From Lachnospiraceae bacterium (lineage in GTDB: Bacteria; Bacillota; Clostridia; Lachnospirales; Lachnospiraceae): a stretch of 60,001 nt of DNA. The position numbers were made by a program, and so were the translations under genes. Location: contig SVEY01000004.1 in the NCBI GenBank assembly GCA_015057165.1, positions 76,158 to 136,158 of the forward strand, read 5' to 3'. Shown in pieces: positions 52,813 through 60,001 of the stretch (position 1 is the first letter of the stretch; each line of letters opens with the position of its first letter). The notes below the pieces were generated by a model that was not told the DNA's origin, made no database searches, and worked only from the letters and a program-made list of their open reading frames with translations.

Positions 52813-54113
52813 TATGCAGTCTCTTTCTTTTCTGAAAGCATCTTAACTTCCGCTTCCTTCTTATCAATAAGAAGTAAGTTATCATCAACCATTTCCTTGG
52901 TTATAACAACGTTCCTAATAGAATCATCAGATGGCATCTCATACATTGTATCCATCATAACATTTTCCATAATAGCACGAAGTCCTCTAGCTCCAGTTTT
53001 ACGCTCTATAGACTTCTTGGCTATCTCTGTTAAGGCATCATCTTCAAAATCAAGCTCTACATCATCTAATTTGAAAAGTGCTTTATACTGCTTAACAAGA
53101 CTATTCTTAGGCTCTTTAAGAATCCTAACCATAGCTTCTTCGTCCAACTGATCTAAAGCAACATTTACAGGCACACGTCCGATAAATTCTGGAATAAGAC
53201 CGAACTTAACAAAGTCATCTGGTAGAACTTTCTTAAATGTATCCCCTACATTAGTTGCACTCTTTTCCTTAACTACACCATTAAATCCAATTGACTTAGT
53301 ATCAAGACGTGCTTCAATTATCTTGTCGAGTCCTTCAAATGCACCACCACAGATAAACAGAATATTGGTTGTGTCAATCTGAAGAAGTTCCTGATGAGGA
53401 TGCTTTCTACCACCCTGTGGAGGCACTGACGCAACAGTACCTTCAAGAATCTTAAGAAGTGCCTGCTGTACACCTTCACCAGATACATCCCTTGTAATAG
53501 AGACATTCTCAGACTTCTTAGTAATCTTATCAATTTCATCAATATAAATTATTCCAAGCTGAGCCTTTTCAATATCATAATCAGCCGCTTGAATAATTTT
53601 AAGAAGTATATTCTCAACATCTTCTCCAACATAACCTGCTTCAGTAAGGGAAGTTGCATCTGCTATTGCAAATGGAACTCCAAGTATCTTAGCAAGGGTC
53701 TGGGCAAGATATGTCTTACCAGAACCTGTAGGGCCTAATAGAAGCACGTTACTCTTCTGAAGTTCAACGCCAAGCTCTTCTTCCTTTGCAAGGACTCTTT
53801 TGTAGTGATTATATACTGACACAGAGAGAACCTTCTTAGCTTCCTCTTGTCCAATTACATATTCATCTAGAAAAGCCTTTAGTTCTTTTGGCTTAAGCAA
53901 ATTGATGTCACTTTTCTCAATTTTAGCTTCATCCTTGAAACCTTCAAAATTCATATATTGCTCGTCAATAATTTCAGCGCATCCAAGCACGCAATTATCA
54001 CAAATATATAAACCATTCTCGCTTTCCATTAGAATTTTAACCTGGTTCGCTGTTCTTCCACAGAAAGCACATCTTTGAACATCATTTCCATTCTTACCAG
54101 TTGTTCTTGCCAT
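52812..54113 (-). CDS. clpX: ATP-dependent protease ATPase subunit ClpX
   Basis: A 433-residue AAA+ unfoldase. The zinc-binding domain is [13 protein letters not shown] with [10 protein letters not shown]; Walker A GPTGSGKT, pore loop [11 protein letters not shown], Walker [13 protein letters not shown], and the IGF loop that docks ClpP (TKSIGFNG). The start is the ATG at 54113 (MARTTGKNG) with AAGGGA upstream; a frame reaching 54212 has no support. It lies 99 bp behind clpP and overlaps engB. Confidence 0.97.
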   Translation of the reverse strand: MARTTGKNGNDVQRCAFCGRTANQVKILMESENGLYICDNCVLGCAEIIDEQYMNFEGFKDEAKIEKSDINLLKPKELKAFLDEYVIGQEEAKKVLSVSVYNHYKRVLAKEEELGVELQKSNVLLLGPTGSGKTYLAQTLAKILGVPFAIADATSLTEAGYVGEDVENILLKIIQAADYDIEKAQLGIIYIDEIDKITKKSENVSITRDVSGEGVQQALLKILEGTVASVPPQGGRKHPHQELLQIDTTNILFICGGAFEGLDKIIEARLDTKSIGFNGVVKEKSATNVGDTFKKVLPDDFVKFGLIPEFIGRVPVNVALDQLDEEAMVRILKEPKNSLVKQYKALFKLDDVELDFEDDALTEIAKKSIERKTGARGLRAIMENVMMDTMYEMPSDDSIRNVVITKEMVDDNLLLIDKKEAEVKMLSEKKETA

Positions 54114-54212
54114 GTTATATTCCCTTCTAATCAATGTAAATGGGCATATAATGCCACATTTATAATATACATATAAATTCACAATAAGGGCGGCAAATGC
54201 CACCCCCTTCAA

Positions 54213-54797
54213 TTATTCTCTGTTAGTTATAATACTATCAACAAGACCATAATCAAGCGCTTCTTTGGCATCCATCCAATGATCTCTCTCTGTATCTTCA
54301 GCAACTTGTTCAACTGGTTTGCCAGTATTGTCAGCTAAAATCTGATTCAATTTCTTCTTAGTTTTAAGAATATTCTCAGCAGCAATCTGAATCTCTGTAG
54401 CCTGTCCCTTAGCACCACCTGAAGGCTGATGAATCATAATCTCTGCATTAGGAAGTGCGTATCTCTTTCCCTTAGCACCACCAGCAAGAAGAAATGCACC
54501 CATTGAAGCTGCCATACCAATACATATAGTAGATACATCACACTTAATATATTGCATAGTATCATAGATTGCCATACCAGCTGTAACCATTCCACCTGGA
54601 GAATTAATATACAGATGAATATCTTTACTTGGATCTTCTGACTCAAGGAAAAGCATCTGTGCAACTACAAGACTTGCTGTAGTCTCATTTACTTCTTCTC
54701 CCAGGAAAATAATCCTATCCTTTAACAAGCGAGAATAAATATCATAAGATCTTTCTCCTCTGCTGTTTTGCTCAATGACATAAGGTATTGTAGCCAT
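54213..54797 (-). CDS. clpP: ATP-dependent Clp protease proteolytic subunit
   Basis: A 194-residue serine protease forming the tetradecameric chamber. The catalytic triad is S98 (GMAASMGAF), H123 (MIHQPSGG) and D172 (TERDHWM). Length and sequence are standard. It lies 29 bp behind tig and 99 bp before clpX. Confidence 0.97.
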   Translation of the reverse strand: MATIPYVIEQNSRGERSYDIYSRLLKDRIIFLGEEVNETTASLVVAQMLFLESEDPSKDIHLYINSPGGMVTAGMAIYDTMQYIKCDVSTICIGMAASMGAFLLAGGAKGKRYALPNAEIMIHQPSGGAKGQATEIQIAAENILKTKKKLNQILADNTGKPVEQVAEDTERDHWMDAKEALDYGLVDSIITNRE

Positions 54798-54826
54798 ATC
54801 TAAACCCTCCTATACCTTCAAAAATA

Positions 54827-56356
54827 CTATTTATCTTCTTCAGCTTTCTTTGTAGTCTTCTTAGCTGTAGTTGATTTCTTAGTAGTAGTTGACTTCTTTG
54901 TTGTAGTCGACTTCTTTGTAGTAGTCTTTTTCTCTTCTTTATCAGAAGCTTTCTTAGTTGTAGTCTTCTTTGTTGTAGTCTTCTTAGCTGTAGTTTTCTT
55001 AGTAGTTGTCTTCTTCTCTTCTTTACCCTCTGCCTTATCAGCTTTCTTTGTAGAAGACTTCTTAGCAGCTGCTTTCTCCTTAGCATTCTCCATAATAAGA
55101 TCAACAGCTTTACCGATAGCTACGTCTTTCTTAATATTCTCTTTCTCTGTATCTGGAATAACATCCTTGATTTCATCAAGCTTCATTCCATACATAGCAG
55201 CCATCTCTTCTAACTTTTTGTCAATATCTTCTTCTGTAATCTCAAATTTCTCAACATCAGCTATCTTCTCAAGCACAAGACTAGTCTGAATTCTCTTAAT
55301 TGCTTCAGGCTTCATCTGTTCTTCAAATTTCTCTTTAGTCATGCCTGTAAACTGCATATATTGATCAAGTGTAAGACCTTGTTGTGCCATGCTCTGAGCA
55401 AATTCCTGCATCATCTGTTGAACCTGCTGCTCAACCATAGCATCTGGAATATCCATCTTAGAATCATCAACAACTTTCGCTACAGCTTCATCTTCTTTAG
55501 CTCTTGTTGCCTCTGTCTCTTTTCTAGATAGAATATTCTCTTTAACTTTCTTCTTATAATCATCAACAGTATCACATTCGTCGTCAACATCCTGTACGAA
55601 CTCATCATCTAGCTCTGGTAGTTCTGTAGTCTTTACTTCCTTGATGTTTACCTTGAATGTAGCTTCCTTACCAGCTAAATCTTTAGCCTGATATTCCTCT
55701 GGGAATGTAACTTTAACTTCTACTTCATCTCCTGCCCTAGAGCCAATTAATTGCTCCTCGAATGTATCTACAAAAGAATGAGAACCAATTTCAAGATCGA
55801 AGTCTTCACCTGTTCCACCTTCGAACTTCTCGCCATTCATAGAACCTTCAAAATCAATCTTTGCTACATCACCATTTTCAATAGCTCTTTCTACTGATAC
55901 AGTTCTTCCGTTCTTCTCAAGTTCTCTATTAATCTCTTCGTTTACTTCGTCATCTGTAACTTCAACATCAATCTTTGTTACAGTAACGCCCTTGTATTTA
56001 CCAAGTTCAACATCTGGCTTAACAGCTACTGTTGCAGTAAAAATAAAATCTTTACCTTTTTCAATTTGAACTACATCAATTTCTGGCTGAGATACAATCT
56101 CAAGACCACTCTCATCATAAGCCTTAGGATATTCTTCCTGAAGAATAAAGTTAGCAGCATCCTCGTAGAACACTTCAACTCCATATGTCTTCTCAATCAT
56201 GAATTGAGGCACTTTGCCCTTTCTAAAACCAGGCATTGAAATAGAATTCTTCTGCTTGTTATATGCTTTCTTAATGGCCTTGTCTAACTTACTAGCTTCA
56301 ACTGTTACAGTCATTTTAGCCATATTTTTCTCAAGATTTTCAACTGTTACGCTCAT
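54827..56356 (-). CDS. tig: Trigger factor with long Lys/Thr-rich tail
   Basis: A ribosome-bound chaperone and prolyl isomerase. Residues 1-110 form the ribosome-binding domain (SMPGFRKGKVPQFM), about 150-240 the FKBP-type PPIase (GDVAKIDFEGSMNGEKFEGG), and the remainder up to about 425 the helical chaperone arms. Residues about 427-509 form an added tail built from KKTTTKK- and KKSTTTKK-like repeats, making the protein 509 rather than about 430 residues. Such tails occur in histone-like proteins and could bind RNA or ribosomes. First gene of the tig-clpP-clpX-engB block. Confidence 0.95.
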   Translation of the reverse strand: MSVTVENLEKNMAKMTVTVEASKLDKAIKKAYNKQKNSISMPGFRKGKVPQFMIEKTYGVEVFYEDAANFILQEEYPKAYDESGLEIVSQPEIDVVQIEKGKDFIFTATVAVKPDVELGKYKGVTVTKIDVEVTDDEVNEEINRELEKNGRTVSVERAIENGDVAKIDFEGSMNGEKFEGGTGEDFDLEIGSHSFVDTFEEQLIGSRAGDEVEVKVTFPEEYQAKDLAGKEATFKVNIKEVKTTELPELDDEFVQDVDDECDTVDDYKKKVKENILSRKETEATRAKEDEAVAKVVDDSKMDIPDAMVEQQVQQMMQEFAQSMAQQGLTLDQYMQFTGMTKEKFEEQMKPEAIKRIQTSLVLEKIADVEKFEITEEDIDKKLEEMAAMYGMKLDEIKDVIPDTEKENIKKDVAIGKAVDLIMENAKEKAAAKKSSTKKADKAEGKEEKKTTTKKTTAKKTTTKKTTTKKASDKEEKKTTTKKSTTTKKSTTTKKSTTAKKTTKKAEEDK

Positions 56357-56476
56357 GTCGTTTTATTCCTCCTTATTAACAAGTAAACGCATAATTATTG
56401 TTTTTTATGCGCCACATAGCATACTTGTTTGCACAATCTTGTAAATTATAGCATAGAGTGAGATAAAGTTCAAATT

Positions 56477-57028
56477 TTATTGATTATATATAATCTTTTT
56501 AGCCATTTCACAAGCAGCATCCTCACCCTTCAAATACTTAAGAATAGCAAGTGCAAAATCAATAGCTGTTCCCATACCGCGACTTGTTATTACATTTCCA
56601 TCTGTCACAACAGAATCTGTTACATATGTGGCTTTCGAAAATGCTTCTTCAAAGCCAGGATAACTTGTAACTTTCTTACCATTTGCCATGCCGTTTTTTC
56701 CTAAGATGCTTGGAGCAGCACAGATTGCGGCAATAAGTTTTCCAGCACTAAACTGCTTCCTAAGCGCACTCTGAACAAGAGTATTATTCTCAAGACTCGT
56801 AGTTCCCGGCATACCGCCCGGAAGAATAACTCCATCATAGTCATCACTATTCTTATCAGTCATGAGATAGTCCGCTCTGAATTGTATTCCGTGAGAACCG
56901 GTAACATTCAGATTATCTCCAATGGAGAGCATATCAATCTTGATTCCTGCCCTCCTAAGTATATCTACAACTGTAAGTCCTTCAATCTCTTCACATCCGT
57001 CTGCCATAAAAACTGCTACTTTACTCAT
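56477..57028 (-). CDS. DJ-1/PfpI-family protein
   Basis: A 183-residue Rossmann-like protein of the DJ-1/ThiJ group. The reactive cysteine is C103 in LIAAICAAPSILG and the partner Glu is in GCEEIEGLT. It resembles bacterial YajL/DJ-1 proteins implicated in glyoxal or protein deglycation chemistry, whose exact activity is debated. Single gene; a palindromic element begins 52 bp upstream. Confidence 0.9.
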   Translation of the reverse strand: MSKVAVFMADGCEEIEGLTVVDILRRAGIKIDMLSIGDNLNVTGSHGIQFRADYLMTDKNSDDYDGVILPGGMPGTTSLENNTLVQSALRKQFSAGKLIAAICAAPSILGKNGMANGKKVTSYPGFEEAFSKATYVTDSVVTDGNVITSRGMGTAIDFALAILKYLKGEDAACEMAKKIIYNQ

Positions 57029-57080
57029 AATCTTTCCTCCTAACTCATCCTATGATGTTACTATTTGTGTGGTGATAGTT

Positions 57081-57330
57081 TTATACTAGCACTTAGTAAG
57101 GAAATACACATTTATAACTGATATTTCTTCGCTAAGAATCTGTAAGTTATTGACGTAATTTTCTCTATGTAACGCAAGGCGGGAACCGGTGCTCGATCCT
57201 CCATCCGGTCGGCTCGCACCTATTTCCAGCATCCTTGCTGGAAATTTCCCTCGATTCATCAATAACTAACATATTCTAAGCTCGAAATAATGTTATAAAT
57301 GTATATTCCCCACTAAGTGCCCTGATATAA
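57081..57330 (-). mobile_element. Palindromic MITE-like element, copy A
   Basis: An imperfect palindrome of 250 bp without coding potential. The left end (ACTAGCACTTAGTAAGGAAA) and the reverse complement of the right end (ATCAGGGCACTTAGTGGGGA) match, and the similarity continues inward about 75 bp on each side (CATTTATAAC, CTAAGAAT, GTTATTGA). The centre holds hairpin ATTTCCAGC/GCTGGAAAT (57222-57245; loop AAGGAT on the minus strand) and a second GGTGC/GCACC hairpin (57188-57220). The right end touches the stop codon of the copper-ATPase gene. Same family as 59682-59934, in inverted orientation. Confidence 0.8.
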
Positions 57331-59655
57331 TTACCCCACCATCTTATAGCCTGCAGCTTCTACTGCTGACTTAAGTGCATCAGTTGCTGTAGATTCGTCG
57401 TATTTAGAATCATCAATCTCCAAGACAGCCTCAGCTTTTTCATGACTTGGAGTCGCGCTTACAACAAAATCCAGCTTCTCTAATTCTTCCTTGCAATGAG
57501 CCTCACAATGAGGACACATCATACCTTCAATCTTAATAATCATATTATCTCCCTCCATAGTATCTATATTATCAAAAATTTGTGTATTTTTTTCAACAGA
57601 CAATTCTTCATTTTGGGAAATATTTGATGCATTCCTGCCACTGTTCATATTATTATCAAAACTTATCAAATTAATTCCATTAAGCCTTAGTGCATTAAGT
57701 ACAACACATATACTTGAAAAGCTCATAAATAGCGCACACAGTTCCGGTGTTAACTCAATTCCAATTCCACTTAATGCTCCTGCTGCAATTGGGATTCCTA
57801 TTACATTATATATAAATGCCCAGAAAAGATTCTGTCTTATGACCCGAAGCGTCTTCTTACCTATCAAAATAGCATTTACCACATCAACAATACTATCGCC
57901 TTGAAGAACAACGTCTCCTGAATCTATAGCAATGTCAGTACCGCTTCCAATCGCAACACCTATATCCGCCACGCTAAGCGCCGGTGCATCATTGATTCCA
58001 TCGCCAACCATCATAACAGGACGCGCATCCTCAGCCTTCATAATCTCTTCGACGTGGCTCGACTTACCATCCGGCAACACATCGGATATTATATTCTTAA
58101 TACCGGCTTTTGCGCCAATATCTTTAGCAACTTCACCTCTATCTCCCGAGAGAAGATATGTATCAATTCCCATTTCCTGCAACTTACCTACCGTAAATGC
58201 ACTGTCAGGCTTAATCTCATCTTGCATTGTATCGTATTCTTTGACAGTAAGTCCTTTGGGGATACCTCTTGTAATTGTTCCGGTCTTATCGAATACAACG
58301 CTCTTAGTACTCCCGATTATCTCCATAATTGCAGCAGACTTAAAGAGAATCTTAGACTTCGCCGCTTTGCCGTTACCCACCATAATAGCAACAGGAGTTG
58401 CAAGTCCAAGGGCACAAGGACAGCTTACTACAAGTACAGATACGCCATGTATAATTGCCGTTACCATATCAGCGCCAATTATCAACCATATAATAAATGT
58501 TATAAGAGCTATAATTATAACGGCAGGAACAAAATAACTTGCAATTTTGTCTGCGAGCCTGCTAATGGGTGCTTTTGATGCAGAAGCATTCTCCACTATC
58601 GTTATAATCTTACCAAAAGATGTATCTTCTCCAACAGCTTCTACCTTCATTAGGAAGTTGTCTTTATAGTTATTAGTTGCAGAGAATACGTTGTCACCCA
58701 CACTCTTATTAGCAAGCCTACTCTCACCAGTTAGTGCTGACTCGTCAATAGCAGTACTACCTTCTAGTATAACACCATCTGCAGGAATCATCTCCCCCAT
58801 GTATACGCGACATACATCTCCTACTTTAAGTTTGCTTGCAGGGATTACTTTCTCCTCACCGTTTATAACAACATTTGCCATCTTAGGACTCATCTGTATT
58901 AAAGCTTCAAGTGCGTTTCCAGTTCTACTCTTAGATATTGCTTCAAGAAGCTTTCCAATTGTTATAAAAACAAGAATCATTGCCGCCGAATCATAATAGA
59001 GGCTCATGTGCTCACCTGTTATTGTAAGATAAATACTTAGTCCAAAGCTCACAAGAGAGCCTAACATAACAAGGCTGTCCATATTAGGGGACAGGTGCAG
59101 GAAGCCTTTCGCACCGTTTATGAAGAACTTATGATTGATGCACATAACAGCAAAACAGAGAATAGCTTGAATCACAGCTCCAATCAACGGATTGTCAATA
59201 AGAATCTGCGGAAGTGGCAGCCCAAACATATGGTGTCCCATTGCTACATACATCAATAACAAGAGCAGTACCCCGGAACTCACTAGTCTTGCAATATGAT
59301 TATTAATATCTCTCTTATAGGAATCGTTAATGTTCTTAACCTTTTCTTCGCTATCAATATCAGTCGCCACCTCTATTGCCTTGTAGCCCGCCTTAGATAC
59401 TGACATGGATATAGCATGAGATATTGCCTCTCTACTTGGGATAGCAGCTGATTGATCGTCGCTCGACTTCTCAACTGTAGTATCAGATATAGTCGTCTTC
59501 GCATCACCAATAGTTACTTCCATCGAATTAGTTAGCAGATTAACACTACAATCTACCACCCCCTGTGTCTCTCGCGTCGCCTTATCAACCCGAGCTACGC
59601 AAGCCGCGCAGGACATACCTTGTATATTAAATTTAAGTTTATTATTATCAGCCAT
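57331..59655 (-). CDS. Copper-type P1B-ATPase lacking the nucleotide-binding domain
   Basis: A 774-residue CopA-like protein. N-terminal metal-binding domain: IQGMSCAACVARV; membrane part with the ion-site SCPCALGLATPVAIM; actuator motif ALTGESR; phosphorylation site DKTGT at D456; hinge VGDGINDAPA; helices with FIYNVIGIP and ALFMSFSS. A second metal-binding domain closes the protein (GMMCPHCEAHC). Between D456 and the Asp of LLSGDR (D505) there are only 49 residues, where CopA has about 150: the N-domain with the SEHP-type motif and glycine-rich ATP site is missing. The frame is open throughout. It may be inactive, or ATP may bind elsewhere. Two MITE-like copies flank the gene. Confidence 0.88.
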   Translation of the reverse strand: MADNNKLKFNIQGMSCAACVARVDKATRETQGVVDCSVNLLTNSMEVTIGDAKTTISDTTVEKSSDDQSAAIPSREAISHAISMSVSKAGYKAIEVATDIDSEEKVKNINDSYKRDINNHIARLVSSGVLLLLLMYVAMGHHMFGLPLPQILIDNPLIGAVIQAILCFAVMCINHKFFINGAKGFLHLSPNMDSLVMLGSLVSFGLSIYLTITGEHMSLYYDSAAMILVFITIGKLLEAISKSRTGNALEALIQMSPKMANVVINGEEKVIPASKLKVGDVCRVYMGEMIPADGVILEGSTAIDESALTGESRLANKSVGDNVFSATNNYKDNFLMKVEAVGEDTSFGKIITIVENASASKAPISRLADKIASYFVPAVIIIALITFIIWLIIGADMVTAIIHGVSVLVVSCPCALGLATPVAIMVGNGKAAKSKILFKSAAIMEIIGSTKSVVFDKTGTITRGIPKGLTVKEYDTMQDEIKPDSAFTVGKLQEMGIDTYLLSGDRGEVAKDIGAKAGIKNIISDVLPDGKSSHVEEIMKAEDARPVMMVGDGINDAPALSVADIGVAIGSGTDIAIDSGDVVLQGDSIVDVVNAILIGKKTLRVIRQNLFWAFIYNVIGIPIAAGALSGIGIELTPELCALFMSFSSICVVLNALRLNGINLISFDNNMNSGRNASNISQNEELSVEKNTQIFDNIDTMEGDNMIIKIEGMMCPHCEAHCKEELEKLDFVVSATPSHEKAEAVLEIDDSKYDESTATDALKSAVEAAGYKMVG

Positions 59656-60001
59656 ATTATTAATCCTCTTAATGTATATATGGGTTTTGAATTATGATTA
59701 GTAATGTGTATAGTTCAAATGCATTGACGCAAGCTTAGATTATGTTAGAAATTATGATTTGAGGGAATCTTCTGCCATGGACGGCAGGAGAAGTTGAACA
59801 CTGCCAGGATGGCAGATTGTTCGACGTTTCCCGCCACCACTGCTATAAGCATTTTGCAATTATTTCTTACATAATCTTAGCGAAGCGTCACCCAAATTTG
59901 AACTATATACATTACTAAGCATAACTCAAAGCCCGCAACCTACATTTAATAGTAACACCTAGAGTTAGTCATGTCAAACTTAATTCAAACTATATAAATG
60001 T
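59656..60001. other. Gene-free right end
   Basis: Holds the copper-ATPase promoter region and palindromic element copy B (59682-59934). After 59934 there are 67 bases in which I see no feature. No ORF of note. Confidence 0.6.
59682..59934 (+). mobile_element. Palindromic MITE-like element, copy B
   Basis: A 253-bp imperfect palindrome. Left end GGGTTTTGAATTATGATTAG and the reverse complement of the right end (GGGCTTTGAGTTATGCTTAG) match; arms of about 75 bp follow. The core is GAGGGAA, hairpin CTTCTGCC-ATGGAC-GGCAGGAG (59769-59790), hairpin GTTGAACA-CTGCC-AGGAT-GGCAG-AT-TGTTCGAC (59793-59825) and TTCCCGCC. The reverse complement of copy A has the same order (GAGGGAA, hairpin, hairpin, TTCCCGCC) with different stem bases. 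It lies 27 bp upstream of the copper-ATPase start. Confidence 0.8.

Noticed and set aside
54772-55104. Arg/Leu-rich frame of 110 codons
   Set aside because: It is the out-of-frame reading of the repetitive trigger-factor tail.
57932-58578. Two long plus-strand frames opposite the copper-ATPase gene
   Set aside because: Both are antisense shadows of a clear P-type ATPase; no family likeness and no ribosome site.
57331-59655. Frameshifted pseudogene
   Set aside because: The frame is open from start to stop; the gap in the N-domain is in frame, so it is reported as a domain loss instead.

Overview
The window is AT-rich DNA from a Gram-positive anaerobe of the Clostridia, most likely a Lachnospiraceae member (Butyrivibrio/Lachnospira/Roseburia-like). 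This rests on the gene families: a MecA adaptor, DUF6077, DUF5721 and DUF1846 proteins, a MATE transporter with an ATPase-like tail, a flagellin lysine-N-methylase homologue, GH13 enzymes with the Lachnospiraceae N-terminal extension, and a tig-clpP-clpX-engB block. AGGAGG-type ribosome sites are strong throughout and allowed several starts to be moved inward. I saw no rRNA, tRNA, CRISPR array or transposase gene.

Layout. 1-950: gene-poor end with a long stem-loop, then a small XRE regulator with an unknown downstream protein and a perfect 18-bp operator. 1057-13557: a mostly leftward run holding mecA, a PreA-like iron-sulfur flavoprotein, a duplicated membrane module of GT-C type (one copy fused to a histidine phosphatase), dapF, a eukaryote-type hisA, guaB, a PAP2 phosphatase and a cold-shock gene. 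13643-22524: a DUF5721 protein, a sodium symporter, a fused FeoA-FeoB, then a MATE-HATPase fusion divergent from a SpoIIE-type phosphatase. 22562-32437: CarD, FliB/LysR, a methyltransferase behind an AT-rich tandem repeat, two-way metabolism genes (GH13, CorC, AhcY, VanW, YqeG). 32559-36828: a compact Tad/type IVb-pilus-like locus with a TadA ATPase, a TadB-TadC fusion and at least four tiny leaderless pilin-like proteins. 37051-46219: cyclophilin, DUF1846, an alpha-glucosidase, an AAA ATPase behind a 10-bp phased array, and carB. 46494-48108: an HTH-HipA-like kinase with an overlapping small partner. 48190-57028: a tightly packed operon-like series of trigger factor, ClpP, ClpX, EngB, a metal ABC importer and a GT39 enzyme, plus DJ-1. 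57081-59934: a copper-ATPase gene lacking its nucleotide-binding domain, flanked by two inverted copies of a roughly 250-bp palindromic element.

Working together: much of the leftward DNA looks co-transcribed with overlapping stops and starts (guaB-hisA-dapF-GNAT-membrane module; clpX-engB-metal importer-GT39; the pilus-like locus). The most unusual items are the leaderless pilin locus, the palindromic elements whose internal hairpins keep GGA in their loops while their stems differ, the N-domain-less copper ATPase between them, the MATE-kinase/phosphatase pair, and the HTH-HipA-like two-gene module. All functional statements are from reading the sequence and memory of families; no search was run.
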